Origin: Clostridium polynesiense
Lineage (GTDB): Bacteria; Bacillota; Clostridia; Clostridiales; Clostridiaceae
DNA length: 64,000 nucleotides
Direction: 5' to 3'
Assembly: GCF_000820705.1 (NCBI RefSeq)
Contig: NZ_CCXI01000142.1
Span: 62,001-126,000, forward strand
Shown: positions 16,646-26,725 of the stretch, piece by piece
Layout: every line of letters begins with the position of its first letter
Numbering within the stretch: the first letter of the stretch is position 1
Translations under genes and position numbers: made by a program
The notes under the pieces: generated by a model
Told to the model about the DNA's origin: nothing
Databases searched by the model: none
Seen by the model: only the letters and a program-made list of their open reading frames with translations

Positions 16646-17641
16646 TTAAGCTGTACCTCTAATGATTATTTCAGGCTTAAAATAAATTTGTTCCTGCTTT
16701 GCCTCATTGTTTATTACATCTATTAAAAGCTTACAGGACTCTCTTCCCATTTCATAAATAGGCTGGCTTATGGTTGTAAGTTCCGGTTCAGTAAATTCAG
16801 AAAAAGTGATATTGTCAAAGCCCATAACTCTTATGTTTTCAGGGACCTTATATCCTTTTCTGGTAAGATACTTAATTCCCCCTAAAGCCATCATATCATT
16901 ACTGTATAATATAGCATCTATATTTTCCAATTTATTTATAAGCTCTTCAGTGGCCTTCATCCCGCCTTCTAATGTAAGCTTTGTTTGATAAACCCAATCC
17001 TCATTATACAAGTTATAACTCTGCATTGCTTCTTTATATCCGCTTAATCTTTGAAGGCTGACTTGTATTTTATCAGGTCCCATTACAAAGGCTATCTTCC
17101 TGTTTCCTTTGTTATAAAGGTACTTTATCCCTTCCATAACACCCTCTTTATTGTTGCAGTATACTCCATAAGCATCCTCATAACCTTCAATATATCTGTC
17201 AACCAATACAAAAGGAACATTATTATTCCTTAAATAAGAAAGATTTTTATCACTTTTGCCTCCTGCTGCAAATATTACACCATCCACAAGCTTGCTTATT
17301 AAAAGCTTAATATACTTTTCTTCTTTTTCTATGTCACTGTCGCTGTTGCAGAATATTACATTATACCCCAGCTCCTGAGCCGAATCCTCAATAGCACGTG
17401 CCACCTGGGCAAAAAAGGGATTAACAATATCCGGGAGTATTGCACCTATTGTACAGGTTTTCCTGGTGCTTAAACTCCTTGCCAGTGAGTTAGGGATATA
17501 TCCCAATTCCTTTGCAGTATTAAGTATTCTATCCTTTGTAATCTGACTTATACTGCTGTCTTTCTTATTTAAAACCATGGAAACGGTAGCTTTTGAAACT
17601 CCCACCTTATTAGCTATATCCATAATAGTTACCTTTTTCAT
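16646..17641 (-). CDS. rbsR: LacI-family repressor of ribose utilisation
   Basis: The start at 17641 is set by GGAGG seven bases upstream (the frame is open to 17677). The 331 residues begin MKKVTIMDIANKVGVSKATVS, the LacI helix-turn-helix, followed by the hinge (NSLARSLSTRKT) and a type I periplasmic-binding-protein fold for the sugar effector. It lies 225 bases beyond the rbsB stop, behind the operon terminator, so it is probably transcribed from its own promoter. Tandem AACCGGTT palindromes at the rbsK promoter are the likely operators. In B. subtilis rbsR is the first gene of the operon; here it is last. Confidence 0.88.
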   Translation of the reverse strand: MKKVTIMDIANKVGVSKATVSMVLNKKDSSISQITKDRILNTAKELGYIPNSLARSLSTRKTCTIGAILPDIVNPFFAQVARAIEDSAQELGYNVIFCNSDSDIEKEEKYIKLLISKLVDGVIFAAGGKSDKNLSYLRNNNVPFVLVDRYIEGYEDAYGVYCNNKEGVMEGIKYLYNKGNRKIAFVMGPDKIQVSLQRLSGYKEAMQSYNLYNEDWVYQTKLTLEGGMKATEELINKLENIDAILYSNDMMALGGIKYLTRKGYKVPENIRVMGFDNITFSEFTEPELTTISQPIYEMGRESCKLLIDVINNEAKQEQIYFKPEIIIRGTA

Positions 17642-17821
17642 GATTTTCCTCCAACCCATATCAATTATACTTTTCATTTCTTTACTTTAATTTATATGTT
17701 GTTTTTTAACTTTCTATAAAATTGTATCCTATTAATACTTCTTTGAAAAGAACTTAAGGAATAATTTTATTAATATATACGATGAAAACTACCTAAAACT
17801 TTACTGATCATTATTATATGA

Positions 17822-17852
17822 GACAATCCAGGAAAAACTCTCCTGGATTGTC
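17822..17852 (-). terminator. Terminator after rbsB
   Basis: GACAATCCAGGA (17822-17833) pairs perfectly with TCCTGGATTGTC (17841-17852) around seven bases, 13 bases past the rbsB stop. The T-tract on the minus strand is poor (TCATATAATA). Confidence 0.65.
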
Positions 17853-17865
17853 TAAAGTCCTTATC

Positions 17866-18789
17866 CTATTGTTTTTTTACTAATTGAAGCTCTACAGGGA
17901 TTTCTTTTTCTACATTCTCTCCCTTTATCACCTTTACAGCATTTTCTACAGACATTGCCCCCATTAAATCAGGCTGCTGAGCTATAGTAGCTGCCATATC
18001 TCCGCTTTCTACTGACTTTTTAGCATCATCATTTCCGTCAAAACCTATAACCATAACATTTTTATTAGCAGCCTTTAATGCTTTCACTGCTCCTAAAGCC
18101 ATTTCATCATTATGTGCAAATACAGCATCAAAATTAGGATTTGCCTGAATAATGTTTTCCATTACGTTTAGGCCCTTTTGTCTGTCAAAATCCGCTGCCT
18201 GACTTGCTACTACCTTAACCCCATCTTTACCGTCTACAGCTTTATGGAAACCTTCTCCTCTGTCTCTTGTAGCAGAAGCTCCCGGAATTCCCTGAAGCTC
18301 AACTATATTAGCCTTTGCATTAAGCTTTTCTAATATATACTTACCAGCCATTTCACCACCGGCTACATTATCAGAAGCTATATGAGAAACAACCTCTCCT
18401 CCGTTAGACTTCCTATCCACTGTTAATACAGGTACTTTAGCATCATTTGCTACACCCACTGCATTAACTACTGCGTCACTGTCTGTTGGGTTAACTATTA
18501 AAGCTCCAACACCTTTTTGCACAAGGTCCTCTATGTTTGATCTTTCTTTTCCTGCATCATTGCCGGAATCCAGTACTATAAGCTCATATCCAAGCTCCTT
18601 TGCCTTCTTTTCTGCACCTTCCTTCATGGATACGAAGAAAGGATTATTCTGTGTAGAAATTACCATTCCTATCTTCTTGCTCTTTTCGCCTGAAGCACCC
18701 TTATCTGGAGTGGAAGCACACCCTCCAAGAACTCCGGCAAACATAACACCGGTGATTATTAAAGATAATAATTTACCCTTTTTTGACAT
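17866..18789 (-). CDS. rbsB: Ribose ABC transporter substrate-binding lipoprotein
   Basis: The 307-residue protein has a lipoprotein signal peptide with lipobox LGGC (cysteine near residue 24) and a type I sugar-binding fold (IGMVISTQNNPFFVSMKEGAEKKAKELGYE, LIVNPTDSDAVVNAVGVAND, HNDEMALGAVKALKA, VIGFDGNDDA). It binds ribose outside the membrane and hands it to RbsC/RbsA. It is the last gene of rbsKDACB, 29 bases after rbsC, with a GGGAGG site. Confidence 0.95.
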   Translation of the reverse strand: MSKKGKLLSLIITGVMFAGVLGGCASTPDKGASGEKSKKIGMVISTQNNPFFVSMKEGAEKKAKELGYELIVLDSGNDAGKERSNIEDLVQKGVGALIVNPTDSDAVVNAVGVANDAKVPVLTVDRKSNGGEVVSHIASDNVAGGEMAGKYILEKLNAKANIVELQGIPGASATRDRGEGFHKAVDGKDGVKVVASQAADFDRQKGLNVMENIIQANPNFDAVFAHNDEMALGAVKALKAANKNVMVIGFDGNDDAKKSVESGDMAATIAQQPDLMGAMSVENAVKVIKGENVEKEIPVELQLVKKQ

Positions 18790-18818
18790 TTTTTATTCCT
18801 CCCTTTAATGGAAAATAT

Positions 18819-19748
18819 TTATTTATTATTTTTTTTGTCAACAAGCACTGCAAGCAGAATAACTGCACCTTTTACTATGGATTGATAGAAAGGTGATACA
18901 TTCATAAGATTAAGAGCGTTATTTAAAACTCCAATGATTATAGCACCTATAATAGTCCCGTAGATGTGACCTTCTCCCCCGGTAAGGCTTGTCCCGCCTA
19001 GTACTACCGCCGCAATGGCATCCAGTTCAAAACCACTGCCTGCATTAGGGGATGCAGAGCCTATTCTGCTTGTTACGATTACACCGCTTACAGCTGCGGT
19101 TATACCTGAAATCATATAAACCAGATTTTTTATTTTCTTGGTACCTATACCTGAAAGCCTTGCTGAATCTTCATTTCCTCCAATAGCATAAACATATCTT
19201 CCAAATCTTGTTTCATTTAAAACATAAGCTGCTGCTAAAAAGACTAATACCATCAATATAACCGGAAGGGGGATTCCTAAAAGCTTTTTATTTCCAATTG
19301 TCATAAAGCTTTGTCCAAGTCCTGAAATAGGATTCCCACCTGTAAATACATAGGTTACTCCTCTAAAAATAGTCATAGTTGCCAAGGTTGCTATAAAGGC
19401 TTGTATCTTCCCTCTGGCAATAATAAAACCATTCAAATATCCAATAATTCCTCCTAATACTAATGCTGCTGATATTCCTACAAAAACTCCATTGCTTTTT
19501 ATCAAAAAAGCTGCTACCGCTCCTGTAATAGCTACCACTGAGCCTACGGAAAGATCAATACCTCCGGTTAAAATTACAAAGGTCATTCCTAAAGCAATGA
19601 TAGCATTAACAGACACTTGTGTAAGTACATTAGTTATGTTACTCCAGGTTAAAAATCTTGGTGTAATTATTGAAACTACAGCACAAAGTATAATCAACCC
19701 GATTAAAGACATATATTTCACAAGAAAATTTTTGTATTCCTTTTTCAT
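18819..19748 (-). CDS. rbsC: Ribose ABC transporter permease
   Basis: The 309 residues form a multi-helix membrane protein of the BPD_transp_2 family. Family segments include the first helix LIGLIILCAVVSIITPRFL, GMTFVILTGGIDLSVGSVVA, and AVVLGGTSLTGGEGHIYGTIIGA. It forms the ribose channel with RbsA as motor. It lies 40 bases after rbsA with AGGAGA ahead of the start. Confidence 0.95.
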   Translation of the reverse strand: MKKEYKNFLVKYMSLIGLIILCAVVSIITPRFLTWSNITNVLTQVSVNAIIALGMTFVILTGGIDLSVGSVVAITGAVAAFLIKSNGVFVGISAALVLGGIIGYLNGFIIARGKIQAFIATLATMTIFRGVTYVFTGGNPISGLGQSFMTIGNKKLLGIPLPVILMVLVFLAAAYVLNETRFGRYVYAIGGNEDSARLSGIGTKKIKNLVYMISGITAAVSGVIVTSRIGSASPNAGSGFELDAIAAVVLGGTSLTGGEGHIYGTIIGAIIIGVLNNALNLMNVSPFYQSIVKGAVILLAVLVDKKNNK

Positions 19749-19788
19749 CTTTATTATCTCTCCTTATCCTATAGAGTATAGCAGTAAG

Positions 19789-21288
19789 CTAACCGCCTAT
19801 GGCTAATTTCATTATATTCTCCTGAGTTGCATCTTCTCTTGACAATTCTCCCATAAGCTTACCCTCATGCATTACTAAAACCCTATCGCATATACCTATT
19901 ATCTCCGGCATATCAGAAGAAATCATCACCACAGCTTTTCCTGAAGCTTTTAATTCATTGAGTACATCATATATTTCCTTTTTAGCTCCAACATCAATAC
20001 CTCTGGTAGGCTCGTCTACAATTAGAACTCTTGGAGACTTCATCAGCCATTTTGCAAATATAACCTTCTGCTGATTTCCCCCGCTGAGATTTTTTATCTT
20101 CTGCTCTTGATTAGGCGTCTTGATGGAAAGAGTCTTAATATATTTATCAACTTCATTTTTTTCTGCTTTTCTATCTATTTTCTTCATTTTGTTTTCATAT
20201 TTATCTAAATTAGATAAAGACATATTCTCTCTAACTGAAAGAGGTAAAATTAACCCCTCCTTCTTTCTGTCCTCTGAAAGATAGCTTATCCCTAATTTTA
20301 TTGCATCTTTAGGAGAGCTTATGCTTTCCTCTCTGCCTTCTATAAATATCTGTCCGGAGGCTTTTTTATATTCTCCGAATATCGTCTTTGCAAGCTCAGT
20401 TCTTCCTGCTCCCATAAGACCTGCAATACCCAGTATCTCGCCGGATTTTATCTGAAAGGAAACATCTTTAACCTTGTCTTCAAAGCTTAAATTATTTACC
20501 TCCATTATTACCTTTTTATCCTTTACTTCCTTATATGGAAATTGATCTTCAAGCTTTCTTCCAACCATCATGGTAATAAGATCATCCTTGGTAACTTCAT
20601 TAGTTTCTGCTTCTCCTATATATTTACCATCCCTTAAAACTGTAACTCTGTCGCATATTCTAAATATCTCGTCCATTCTATGGGATATATATATAACAGC
20701 TATGCCTTTTTCTTTAAGCTTTTCGATAACATTAAAGAGACTTTGAGTTTCAACCTCAGTAAGGGCTGTAGTAGGCTCGTCCATAACAATTATGTTAGAA
20801 TTTTTAGCAATTGCTTTAACAATTTCCAGCATCTGCATTTCTCCAACATTGATATCCTTTACCAGCATTTCAGGACTTACCTTACTTCCTATCTGTTCAA
20901 GGAAGTCTACCGCTCTGTGTTTCATAAGCTTCTTATTAATCCTTCTGCTTGCAGAAGAATATTTCTCATTTCCTAAAAATAAATTTTCCGCCACAGTAAG
21001 GTTAGGAAGTACGCTGAGTTCCTGATGTATAATACAAACTCCCAGGCTTTCAGCATGCTTTATATCCTTTATTTCAATTTCTTCACCGTCTATAAATATC
21101 TGTCCTTTATCCTTGGTATATACTCCGCTTAATATTTTCATTAATGTGGATTTGCCGGCTCCGTTTTCTCCAAGCAAAGCCAGCACCTCTCCCTGATATA
21201 CCTTTAAATTTACATCCTCCAGAGCCTTAACTCCGGGAAAGGATTTAGATATGTTTTTCATTTCTAAAATAGGTGCTCTTTCCTTCAT
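19789..21288 (-). CDS. rbsA: Ribose ABC transporter ATP-binding protein
   Basis: The 499 residues contain two fused ABC ATPase domains, as normal for RbsA. Domain one has Walker [10 protein letters not shown] and Walker B IIVMDEPT with [12 protein letters not shown] in place of a classic signature; domain two has the variant Walker [10 protein letters not shown], signature LSGGNQQKV and [13 protein letters not shown]. This one-intact, one-variant pattern is the family norm. It energises ribose import through RbsC and lies 12 bases after rbsD. Confidence 0.95.
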   Translation of the reverse strand: MKERAPILEMKNISKSFPGVKALEDVNLKVYQGEVLALLGENGAGKSTLMKILSGVYTKDKGQIFIDGEEIEIKDIKHAESLGVCIIHQELSVLPNLTVAENLFLGNEKYSSASRRINKKLMKHRAVDFLEQIGSKVSPEMLVKDINVGEMQMLEIVKAIAKNSNIIVMDEPTTALTEVETQSLFNVIEKLKEKGIAVIYISHRMDEIFRICDRVTVLRDGKYIGEAETNEVTKDDLITMMVGRKLEDQFPYKEVKDKKVIMEVNNLSFEDKVKDVSFQIKSGEILGIAGLMGAGRTELAKTIFGEYKKASGQIFIEGREESISSPKDAIKLGISYLSEDRKKEGLILPLSVRENMSLSNLDKYENKMKKIDRKAEKNEVDKYIKTLSIKTPNQEQKIKNLSGGNQQKVIFAKWLMKSPRVLIVDEPTRGIDVGAKKEIYDVLNELKASGKAVVMISSDMPEIIGICDRVLVMHEGKLMGELSREDATQENIMKLAIGG

Positions 21289-21300
21289 GGCAATTCCTCC

Positions 21301-21696
21301 TTAAAACACCACTCCTGATTTTAATATTATATTGGCGTAGGGTGTTTGCTCTCCTGTCCGAATTACTGCCCTGCAGGCTTTCAAATTTTCCTTAAGCTCT
21401 TCGTGGTTAATCCAGGTAACTTTTACATCTCCAACAGCTTCTTGAATTTCTTCAAATAATTTACCGCTGACTTTTCTTGTTTCTTCAGCTAATATCACCT
21501 CTTCTATCTGAAGCTCTAAAAGAACGGCTTTCAATGTTTCTATAAACCCTGGAACATTTTTAATCAGTGCGATATCTATTCTTTTTGTATCCTCCGGTAT
21601 AGGAAGCCCACAGTCTCCTATAGCTATCATATCAGTGTGTCCCATTTTGGAAATAACTTCTGATATTTGTGAATTTAACAGCTCTGTTTTTCTCAT
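21301..21696 (-). CDS. rbsD: D-ribose pyranase
   Basis: The 131 residues match Rbs[35 protein letters not shown] at the N-terminus, with the conserved His20 and Asp28, and [18 protein letters not shown] at the end. RbsD interconverts pyranose and furanose forms of ribose so that RbsK can phosphorylate it. Its ribosome binding site (AAGGAGG) lies in the last codons of rbsK, two bases of which separate the genes, so the two are translationally coupled. Confidence 0.95.
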   Translation of the reverse strand: MRKTELLNSQISEVISKMGHTDMIAIGDCGLPIPEDTKRIDIALIKNVPGFIETLKAVLLELQIEEVILAEETRKVSGKLFEEIQEAVGDVKVTWINHEELKENLKACRAVIRTGEQTPYANIILKSGVVF

Positions 21697-21698
21697 AA

Positions 21699-22628
21699 TT
21701 AAGCCTCCTTATATACTTCCAGCACTTCCTCCATAGTGGGAATAGAAGGCTGTGCACCTCTTCTCTGAACGGTTATGGACGAAACCATATTTCCAAAGAT
21801 TACAGCTTTCTTTAAGGTTTCATAGTTTAATTCAGCAGCATTTAATTTGCTGGCCAGAGCGCCTATAAAGCTGTCTCCAGCCGCAGTGGTATCCACAGCA
21901 GATACCTTATATGCAGGAATGAGTTCTCCCCGGGATCTGCTGATTACTGCAGCACCTTTGTCACCCATGGTTATAATCACATATTTTGTTCCCTGCTTTA
22001 AAAATATCTCTGCAGCGCTTACTGCACTATTAAGTTCTTTTACCTTAACCTTTGTGATGTCGAAAGCTTCAGTTTCATTAGGAACTATTATGTCGGTATA
22101 TTTTAAAAGCTCTTCCGGTATGGATTTTGCCGGTGCAGGATTTAAAATGGTTATAACTCCATTTTCCTTTGCAAATTTAAAAGCCTTTATAGTTATGGAA
22201 AGTGAGGTTTCAAATTGAGCAATGAGTATATCACTGGCTTTTATTGCTTCCTTTGCATTATCAAGCTCTTCTTCCCTCATTTCCATATTAGCTCCTGGTA
22301 TAACAACAATAGAATTATCTCCATGGTTGTTTACATTTATAATAGCGGTTCCTGTAGGGTTACTATCATCTTTGAAAATAAAATCTGTTATTATATTGTC
22401 CTTTTCAAGTTCTTTTATAAGTTCATTACCATTTTCATCTATTCCTACTTTACCGATCATATACACCTGAGAACCTGTTCTCTTAGATGCCACTGCTTGG
22501 TTAGCACCTTTTCCTCCAGGAACCTTAGTAAAGCTTTCACCGATTATGGTTTGTCCCACCGTAGGCATTTCTTTTACTTTAACTACCAAATCCATATTTA
22601 AACTTCCAAGTATACAGACTTTATTCAT
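21699..22628 (-). CDS. rbsK: Ribokinase
   Basis: The 309 residues are a PfkB-family kinase: [21 protein letters not shown] at the start, [10 protein letters not shown] for substrate binding, and the ATP/anion-hole motif [14 protein letters not shown] with catalytic Asp. It converts ribose to ribose 5-phosphate. It is the first gene of the operon, with AAGGTGG before its ATG and promoter and operators directly upstream. Confidence 0.95.
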   Translation of the reverse strand: MNKVCILGSLNMDLVVKVKEMPTVGQTIIGESFTKVPGGKGANQAVASKRTGSQVYMIGKVGIDENGNELIKELEKDNIITDFIFKDDSNPTGTAIINVNNHGDNSIVVIPGANMEMREEELDNAKEAIKASDILIAQFETSLSITIKAFKFAKENGVITILNPAPAKSIPEELLKYTDIIVPNETEAFDITKVKVKELNSAVSAAEIFLKQGTKYVIITMGDKGAAVISRSRGELIPAYKVSAVDTTAAGDSFIGALASKLNAAELNYETLKKAVIFGNMVSSITVQRRGAQPSIPTMEEVLEVYKEA

Positions 22629-22653
22629 AACCCATCCACCTTTACATTTTCAT

Positions 22654-22711
22654 TTAACCGGTTCAGTTAACCGGTTAATTAAATTCTAATCACCTTTGAA
22701 ATCGTTGTCAA
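22654..22711 (-). promoter_or_regulatory. rbs promoter with tandem RbsR operators
   Basis: On the minus strand TTGACA (22706-22711), 17 bases and TAGAAT (22683-22688) form the promoter. Two AACCGGTT palindromes follow at the start site: TTAACCGGTTAA at 22667-22678 and TTAACCGGTT at 22654-22663, centred 13 bases apart. CG-centred palindromes of this form are typical LacI-family operators, so RbsR should block initiation. Confidence 0.8.
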
Positions 22712-22784
22712 TACACTTAGCAACATTTTACATTTTGTTAACATTTTCTTCATTTATATAAAATCATTTCTAACTCTACGTAAT

Positions 22785-22827
22785 AAAGGTATTGGCGATA
22801 TTCTAATTTCAATTCGCCAACACCTTT
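22785..22827 (-). terminator. Terminator after the GDPD gene
   Basis: AAAGGTATTGGCGA (22785-22798) pairs with TCGCCAACACCTTT (22814-22827) with one mismatch; minus-strand exit is ATTACG after CCTTT, so the T-tract is short. Confidence 0.6.
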
Positions 22828-22835
22828 GTTCATAA

Positions 22836-24644
22836 TTATTTCATTTCGTTTTTTATAACTTCTTTCAGTAATTTAGGTCTATCTGTAATTATTCCATCTA
22901 CATTTAAATTAAGCACAGATTCCATATCCTCTTCATCATTAACTGTCCATGCAAATACTTCTTTCTTGCTGCGGTGAATAGATTTTACCAGCTTTTTTGT
23001 TATTATAGTCTGTTCTATGGTATAAAAATCTACATTCAGGGCTGTTAAGTCTCCTAAAGTAAGGTACACTACATATCCAGTTATTATATTAGGATTTATA
23101 GCTTTAACAAGTTCAAGTTCTTTATAGCTCAAAGATTGAATTAAACACTCATCAACAAAATCCTCTTCTTCTATTATATCCACTACAGCTCTTACCAAAT
23201 CATCTCCTGACCCATAAGGCTTAAACTCTATTAAAAGCTTTATTTTCCCCCTGCTGGCTTCTATGGCTTCTTCAAGTGTTATTATTTTCTCTCCTCAAAA
23301 TTCAGCAGGGTAGCTCATACCTATATCAATATTTTTAAGTTCATTGTAGTTAATATCTCTTACTTTTTTATTTATCCCCGCCAGCCTTTTAAGGGTTTCA
23401 TCGTGCATTAACACCACTACTCCATCCTTAGTCATCTGTACATCTATTTCTGCATAGTTAAGATTATGCTCTATAGAAGCCTTTATGGCACTTAATGAAT
23501 TTTCAGGCTCCCTTTCAGTAATTCCTCTGTGGGAAATCAGTTTTACCTTTTTAATATTAAAATACACCTCTTCTGCAAAATAGCTGCCCAATGCAGTGGT
23601 TAGCACAACTACTGCGGCCATGAATAATACAAGAATGTTTCTATGCCCTTTAAGGTAATTATATACTCTGCTTTCTATGGTATCTATTTTCTTTTTCTTC
23701 TTTTCAGTATTCAGTTCATCCTGAACTATACCATCTATCTTATTCCTTTGAAAGTAATAAACCTTAGTTATAATGCTTATGTTTGAGGGTGCAGCCAGGA
23801 ATGAAAATATAAATAATACTACTCCTCCAAAATTCACAAGATTCAATTCTATGTTTGTAATACTCATATTAAGCTTAAACAAAAAGCTTATAAGCAGCAT
23901 CACTCCTGCAGCAATGGCTAATAAGAGAAACATTACCGCTGCAAGGAATAAATTCCACCCCAGAGTTATGGCAATTATTTTTCTTCTCATTCCCTTTGCA
24001 ATTTCAGAGCTTCTTTTTATAGCCTTTGTAATGCTAAGTCTTTCTATAATTATGCAGTGAAATATGAATACGAACTTTGTCAGTATAAAAGCCAAAAATA
24101 CTGCAGAGCAAATGTAAAGCATGGTATATTTTATAGAATTATATATTTCTCCTTCAATGAATTTAGGAAGGGGTACACTTTCAAAGAAGGATGCACCCAA
24201 ACCTAAACCTCCAAAAGGAATCAAGATTAATAAAAATAAAATCACCGGTATAGTACCTGCCCCAATTATATAAGGTATCCTTCTAAAGCTTGTTCTTAAT
24301 GCATCAGAAACAGAAATACTTTTATTAAAATAACTCTTTTGAGATATAATCACAAGCACGCTTATTTCAACGAATATTATTATAAGAGCCATAAGGCTTA
24401 CTATACCAATCACTAAGAAACCTTTTAAGCTTAAAGCAAAATTCAGTATCTGAGAATTTGTAAGACCGCTTATTCCATATAAATTAATAAACCTTCTGAA
24501 GGTAAATATTAGAAATGGTATAAGCACAGAACTGGTTAAAAGCTTATAGCTTACTTCAAAAAATAAATATTTCATTAAGGTGTTTTTAAAATCATTAACC
24601 GTTTCTTTAATAACTTCTATATTAGATATAAGGGTCTTTTTCAT
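22836..24644 (-). pseudogene. Membrane-domain glycerophosphodiester phosphodiesterase with in-frame stop
   Basis: The N-terminal 340 or so residues are a glycerophosphoryl diester phosphodiesterase membrane domain with several helices; a last helix then leads to the catalytic GDPD barrel (ISHRGITEREPENS, YAEIDVQMTKDG, VLMHDET). At 23295-23297 a TGA interrupts YPAEF-stop-GEKIITLEEAIE; the same frame then continues through LIEFKPYG and VFAWTVNDEEDMESVL-VDGIITDRP to a normal end at 22836. The stop replaces a residue that is often Lys or Arg. The full gene would be 602 residues. The ATG at 24644 follows AAGGAGC. Unless the stop is misread or an assembly error, the enzyme lacks half its barrel and should be inactive. 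Confidence 0.8.
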
Positions 24645-24761
24645 CGGCAGCTCCTTTAATTTTAACGAATTATTTCCCATACAATTTTCTGTAGAAGTTT
24701 AGATAGGTCTATATCCCCTTTGTTTTCAGCAAATTATCTTATTTATATATTTATTTACCTT

Positions 24762-25766
24762 TTATACTCTGTTTTTATCTGCAGGAAATACAAGACCTAT
24801 CTGCTTTCTTATATCATCCATAATTTCCATAACAGTTTTAGAAATTTCAAAGGTATTTACAGAAGACTCTGTTTTCCCTTGCCTTATTAAATTTATAAAT
24901 TCCTGAGCTTCGTAATACATATCATCTTTATCCACATTCTCAGAAAGATCTTCCTCTTCACCGTCTTTCAAAATCATCCTTACCTTATTAAAATTGTTCA
25001 TATTTTCAATTAATAGGCTTCCTTCCTCCCCCTGAATTTCAGATGGAAGATAAGAATTTGCTATCTTAGAAAACATAATTAAAGCATCCATATCTTTATA
25101 TTTAAAAATCACTGTACCTTCTCCATCCACTCCGGATTCCAGCATTAGGCCATAAGCCTTTATTTCCTCAGGCTTTCCAAATAAGCTTACCATAGGATGT
25201 ATGCAGTATACCCCTATATCCATAAGGGAACCATTGGAGAAAACAGGATTAAATGCATTTAATACTATTCCCTGCTTATACTTATCATATCTGGAGGAAT
25301 ACTGGCAAAAGCTCCCGAAATATCTTCTAACCTTTCCTATCCTGTGGAGACTTTCCCTTACTACTCTGAAATTGGGGATAAAACTGGTTTTCATAGCCTC
25401 CATTAAAAGCACCTTATTTTCTTTTGCAGCTTTTATCATTTCTTCAGCTTCAAAAGCATTGGATGCAAATGCTTTTTCACATAAAACATGTTTTTTATTC
25501 TTAAGAAAAAGCATGGTTTGACTATAGTGGAGGGCATTGGGAGATGCTATATAAACAGCATCTATCATAGGGCTTTGTGCCATATCTTCCAAATCCGTAA
25601 AGATATTTTCCACTCCATATTTTTCTGCAAATTTTTCTGCAGTTTCTCTGCTGCGTGAGTACACTGCCTTTAATTCAAATCCCTCCACCTTAGCCGCACC
25701 GGCTAAAAACCATTGAGTAATATTGTTAGTTCCTATAACTCCAAATCTTACAGCTTTATCTTTCAT
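24762..25766 (-). CDS. Gfo/Idh/MocA family oxidoreductase
   Basis: The 334 residues start with a Rossmann NAD(P) motif (RFGVIGTNNITQWFLAGAAKV) and carry the family motif HVLCEKAFASN (EKP-like, with Ala for Pro) and a C-terminal substrate domain (SLMDIGVYCIHPM, where the catalytic-type Asp and His lie). Such enzymes oxidise or reduce sugars, cyclitols or biliverdin-like compounds; the substrate cannot be told here. GGGGG precedes the ATG. It is a separate transcript after the GDPD gene's promoter side. Confidence 0.85.
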   Translation of the reverse strand: MKDKAVRFGVIGTNNITQWFLAGAAKVEGFELKAVYSRSRETAEKFAEKYGVENIFTDLEDMAQSPMIDAVYIASPNALHYSQTMLFLKNKKHVLCEKAFASNAFEAEEMIKAAKENKVLLMEAMKTSFIPNFRVVRESLHRIGKVRRYFGSFCQYSSRYDKYKQGIVLNAFNPVFSNGSLMDIGVYCIHPMVSLFGKPEEIKAYGLMLESGVDGEGTVIFKYKDMDALIMFSKIANSYLPSEIQGEEGSLLIENMNNFNKVRMILKDGEEEDLSENVDKDDMYYEAQEFINLIRQGKTESSVNTFEISKTVMEIMDDIRKQIGLVFPADKNRV

Positions 25767-25819
25767 ATATTTACCCCCTTTTTATAGCTTATAATTTATT
25801 ATATCACTGCGTTTTTTTC

Positions 25820-25898
25820 ATATGCTGTAAAAAACTAATTGGTATCTATAATAACAAAAATGAAGCAAATCCTCAATTTGTTATCTATAGATACCAAT
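25820..25898 (-). terminator. Terminator after the ABC-2 exporter operon
   Basis: Left arm 25838-25858 and right arm 25877-25898 pair over 21 bases with one bulge (TTGGTATCTATA against TATAGATACCAA at the base). On the minus strand the hairpin is followed by TAGTTTTTT. Confidence 0.75.
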
Positions 25899-25911
25899 AT
25901 TATTTTCTCCA

Positions 25912-26724
25912 CTACAGCTTTAAATCCTTTGATTTATATCTTACAAAGGTGAATACTGTACCGATTATAATAATTACCAGAGAAATTATCAGATATTCTC
26001 CTTCAATACTCCCTCCTGCTTTTACTATGTTACCGGGCATTACATACTCTACCGGAGATAAATATCTCATCCAATGAAGTTTATCTATTATATTGGAGAA
26101 CATGCCAAGCATATAAGTTGTGAAAAAGACTCCTAAGGCTGTTGGCGTGGCAAGACTGGCTTTAGGAAGAATCACAGAGAGTATAAAGCCTATAGACCAA
26201 AATACCATCTGTGCTAAAAACATACCTTTAAAAACTCCGGAAAACTCTATAAAATATTTATATCCCTGCTCCTTAAACATTTCAAAGAAAGCAAAGGAGG
26301 TTAAAAATAATATTATGTTAAATATTATAAGTATAGTTATAGTAGACAGCATCTTTATCGCCACTATTTTACCTCTGGAGATAGGCTGAGCATATAAGAA
26401 CTCAATAGTCCCTTCACTTTCTTCCCTTATTAAGGAGTTTGCTCCTAATATACCGGCATAAATGCAGTTTCCTATGAGTATATACTGTGCACTATAGGCA
26501 AAATACTGCAGAAGATCAGAAAGATTCACACTTTGAGACAAGCCGAAGGATTTTCTCATAGCTTCAGGAATAGCATCTATTTTTGCTCTGATAAGCTCAC
26601 TCATACCGCTGCCAGCCATAGAAGGAAACATGGACATAAACAAACTTACGATCCCTATCATAACCACTGTCCATATAATGAGGCTTTTAAACATATTTTT
26701 AATTTCTACCCTGTACATGTTCAT
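25912..26724 (-). CDS. ABC-2 type exporter permease
   Basis: The start at 26724 is favoured because GGGAGG in the end of the ATPase gene sits just upstream; the frame is open to 26745. The 270-residue protein has six predicted membrane helices: one near the N-terminus, a large extracytoplasmic loop (residues 40-80), then five more, with a SLIREESEGTIEFLYAQPISR segment that is typical of ABC-2 permeases of the NatB/EcsB-like kind. It would pair with the ATPase encoded just before it; the substrate is unknown. Confidence 0.82.
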   Translation of the reverse strand: MNMYRVEIKNMFKSLIIWTVVMIGIVSLFMSMFPSMAGSGMSELIRAKIDAIPEAMRKSFGLSQSVNLSDLLQYFAYSAQYILIGNCIYAGILGANSLIREESEGTIEFLYAQPISRGKIVAIKMLSTITILIIFNIILFLTSFAFFEMFKEQGYKYFIEFSGVFKGMFLAQMVFWSIGFILSVILPKASLATPTALGVFFTTYMLGMFSNIIDKLHWMRYLSPVEYVMPGNIVKAGGSIEGEYLIISLVIIIIGTVFTFVRYKSKDLKL

Positions 26725-26725
26725 A

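Noticed and set aside
23295-23297. Selenocysteine at the GDPD TGA
   Set aside because: The position is not a redox site in GDPD enzymes and no bacterial SECIS-like hairpin follows the TGA.
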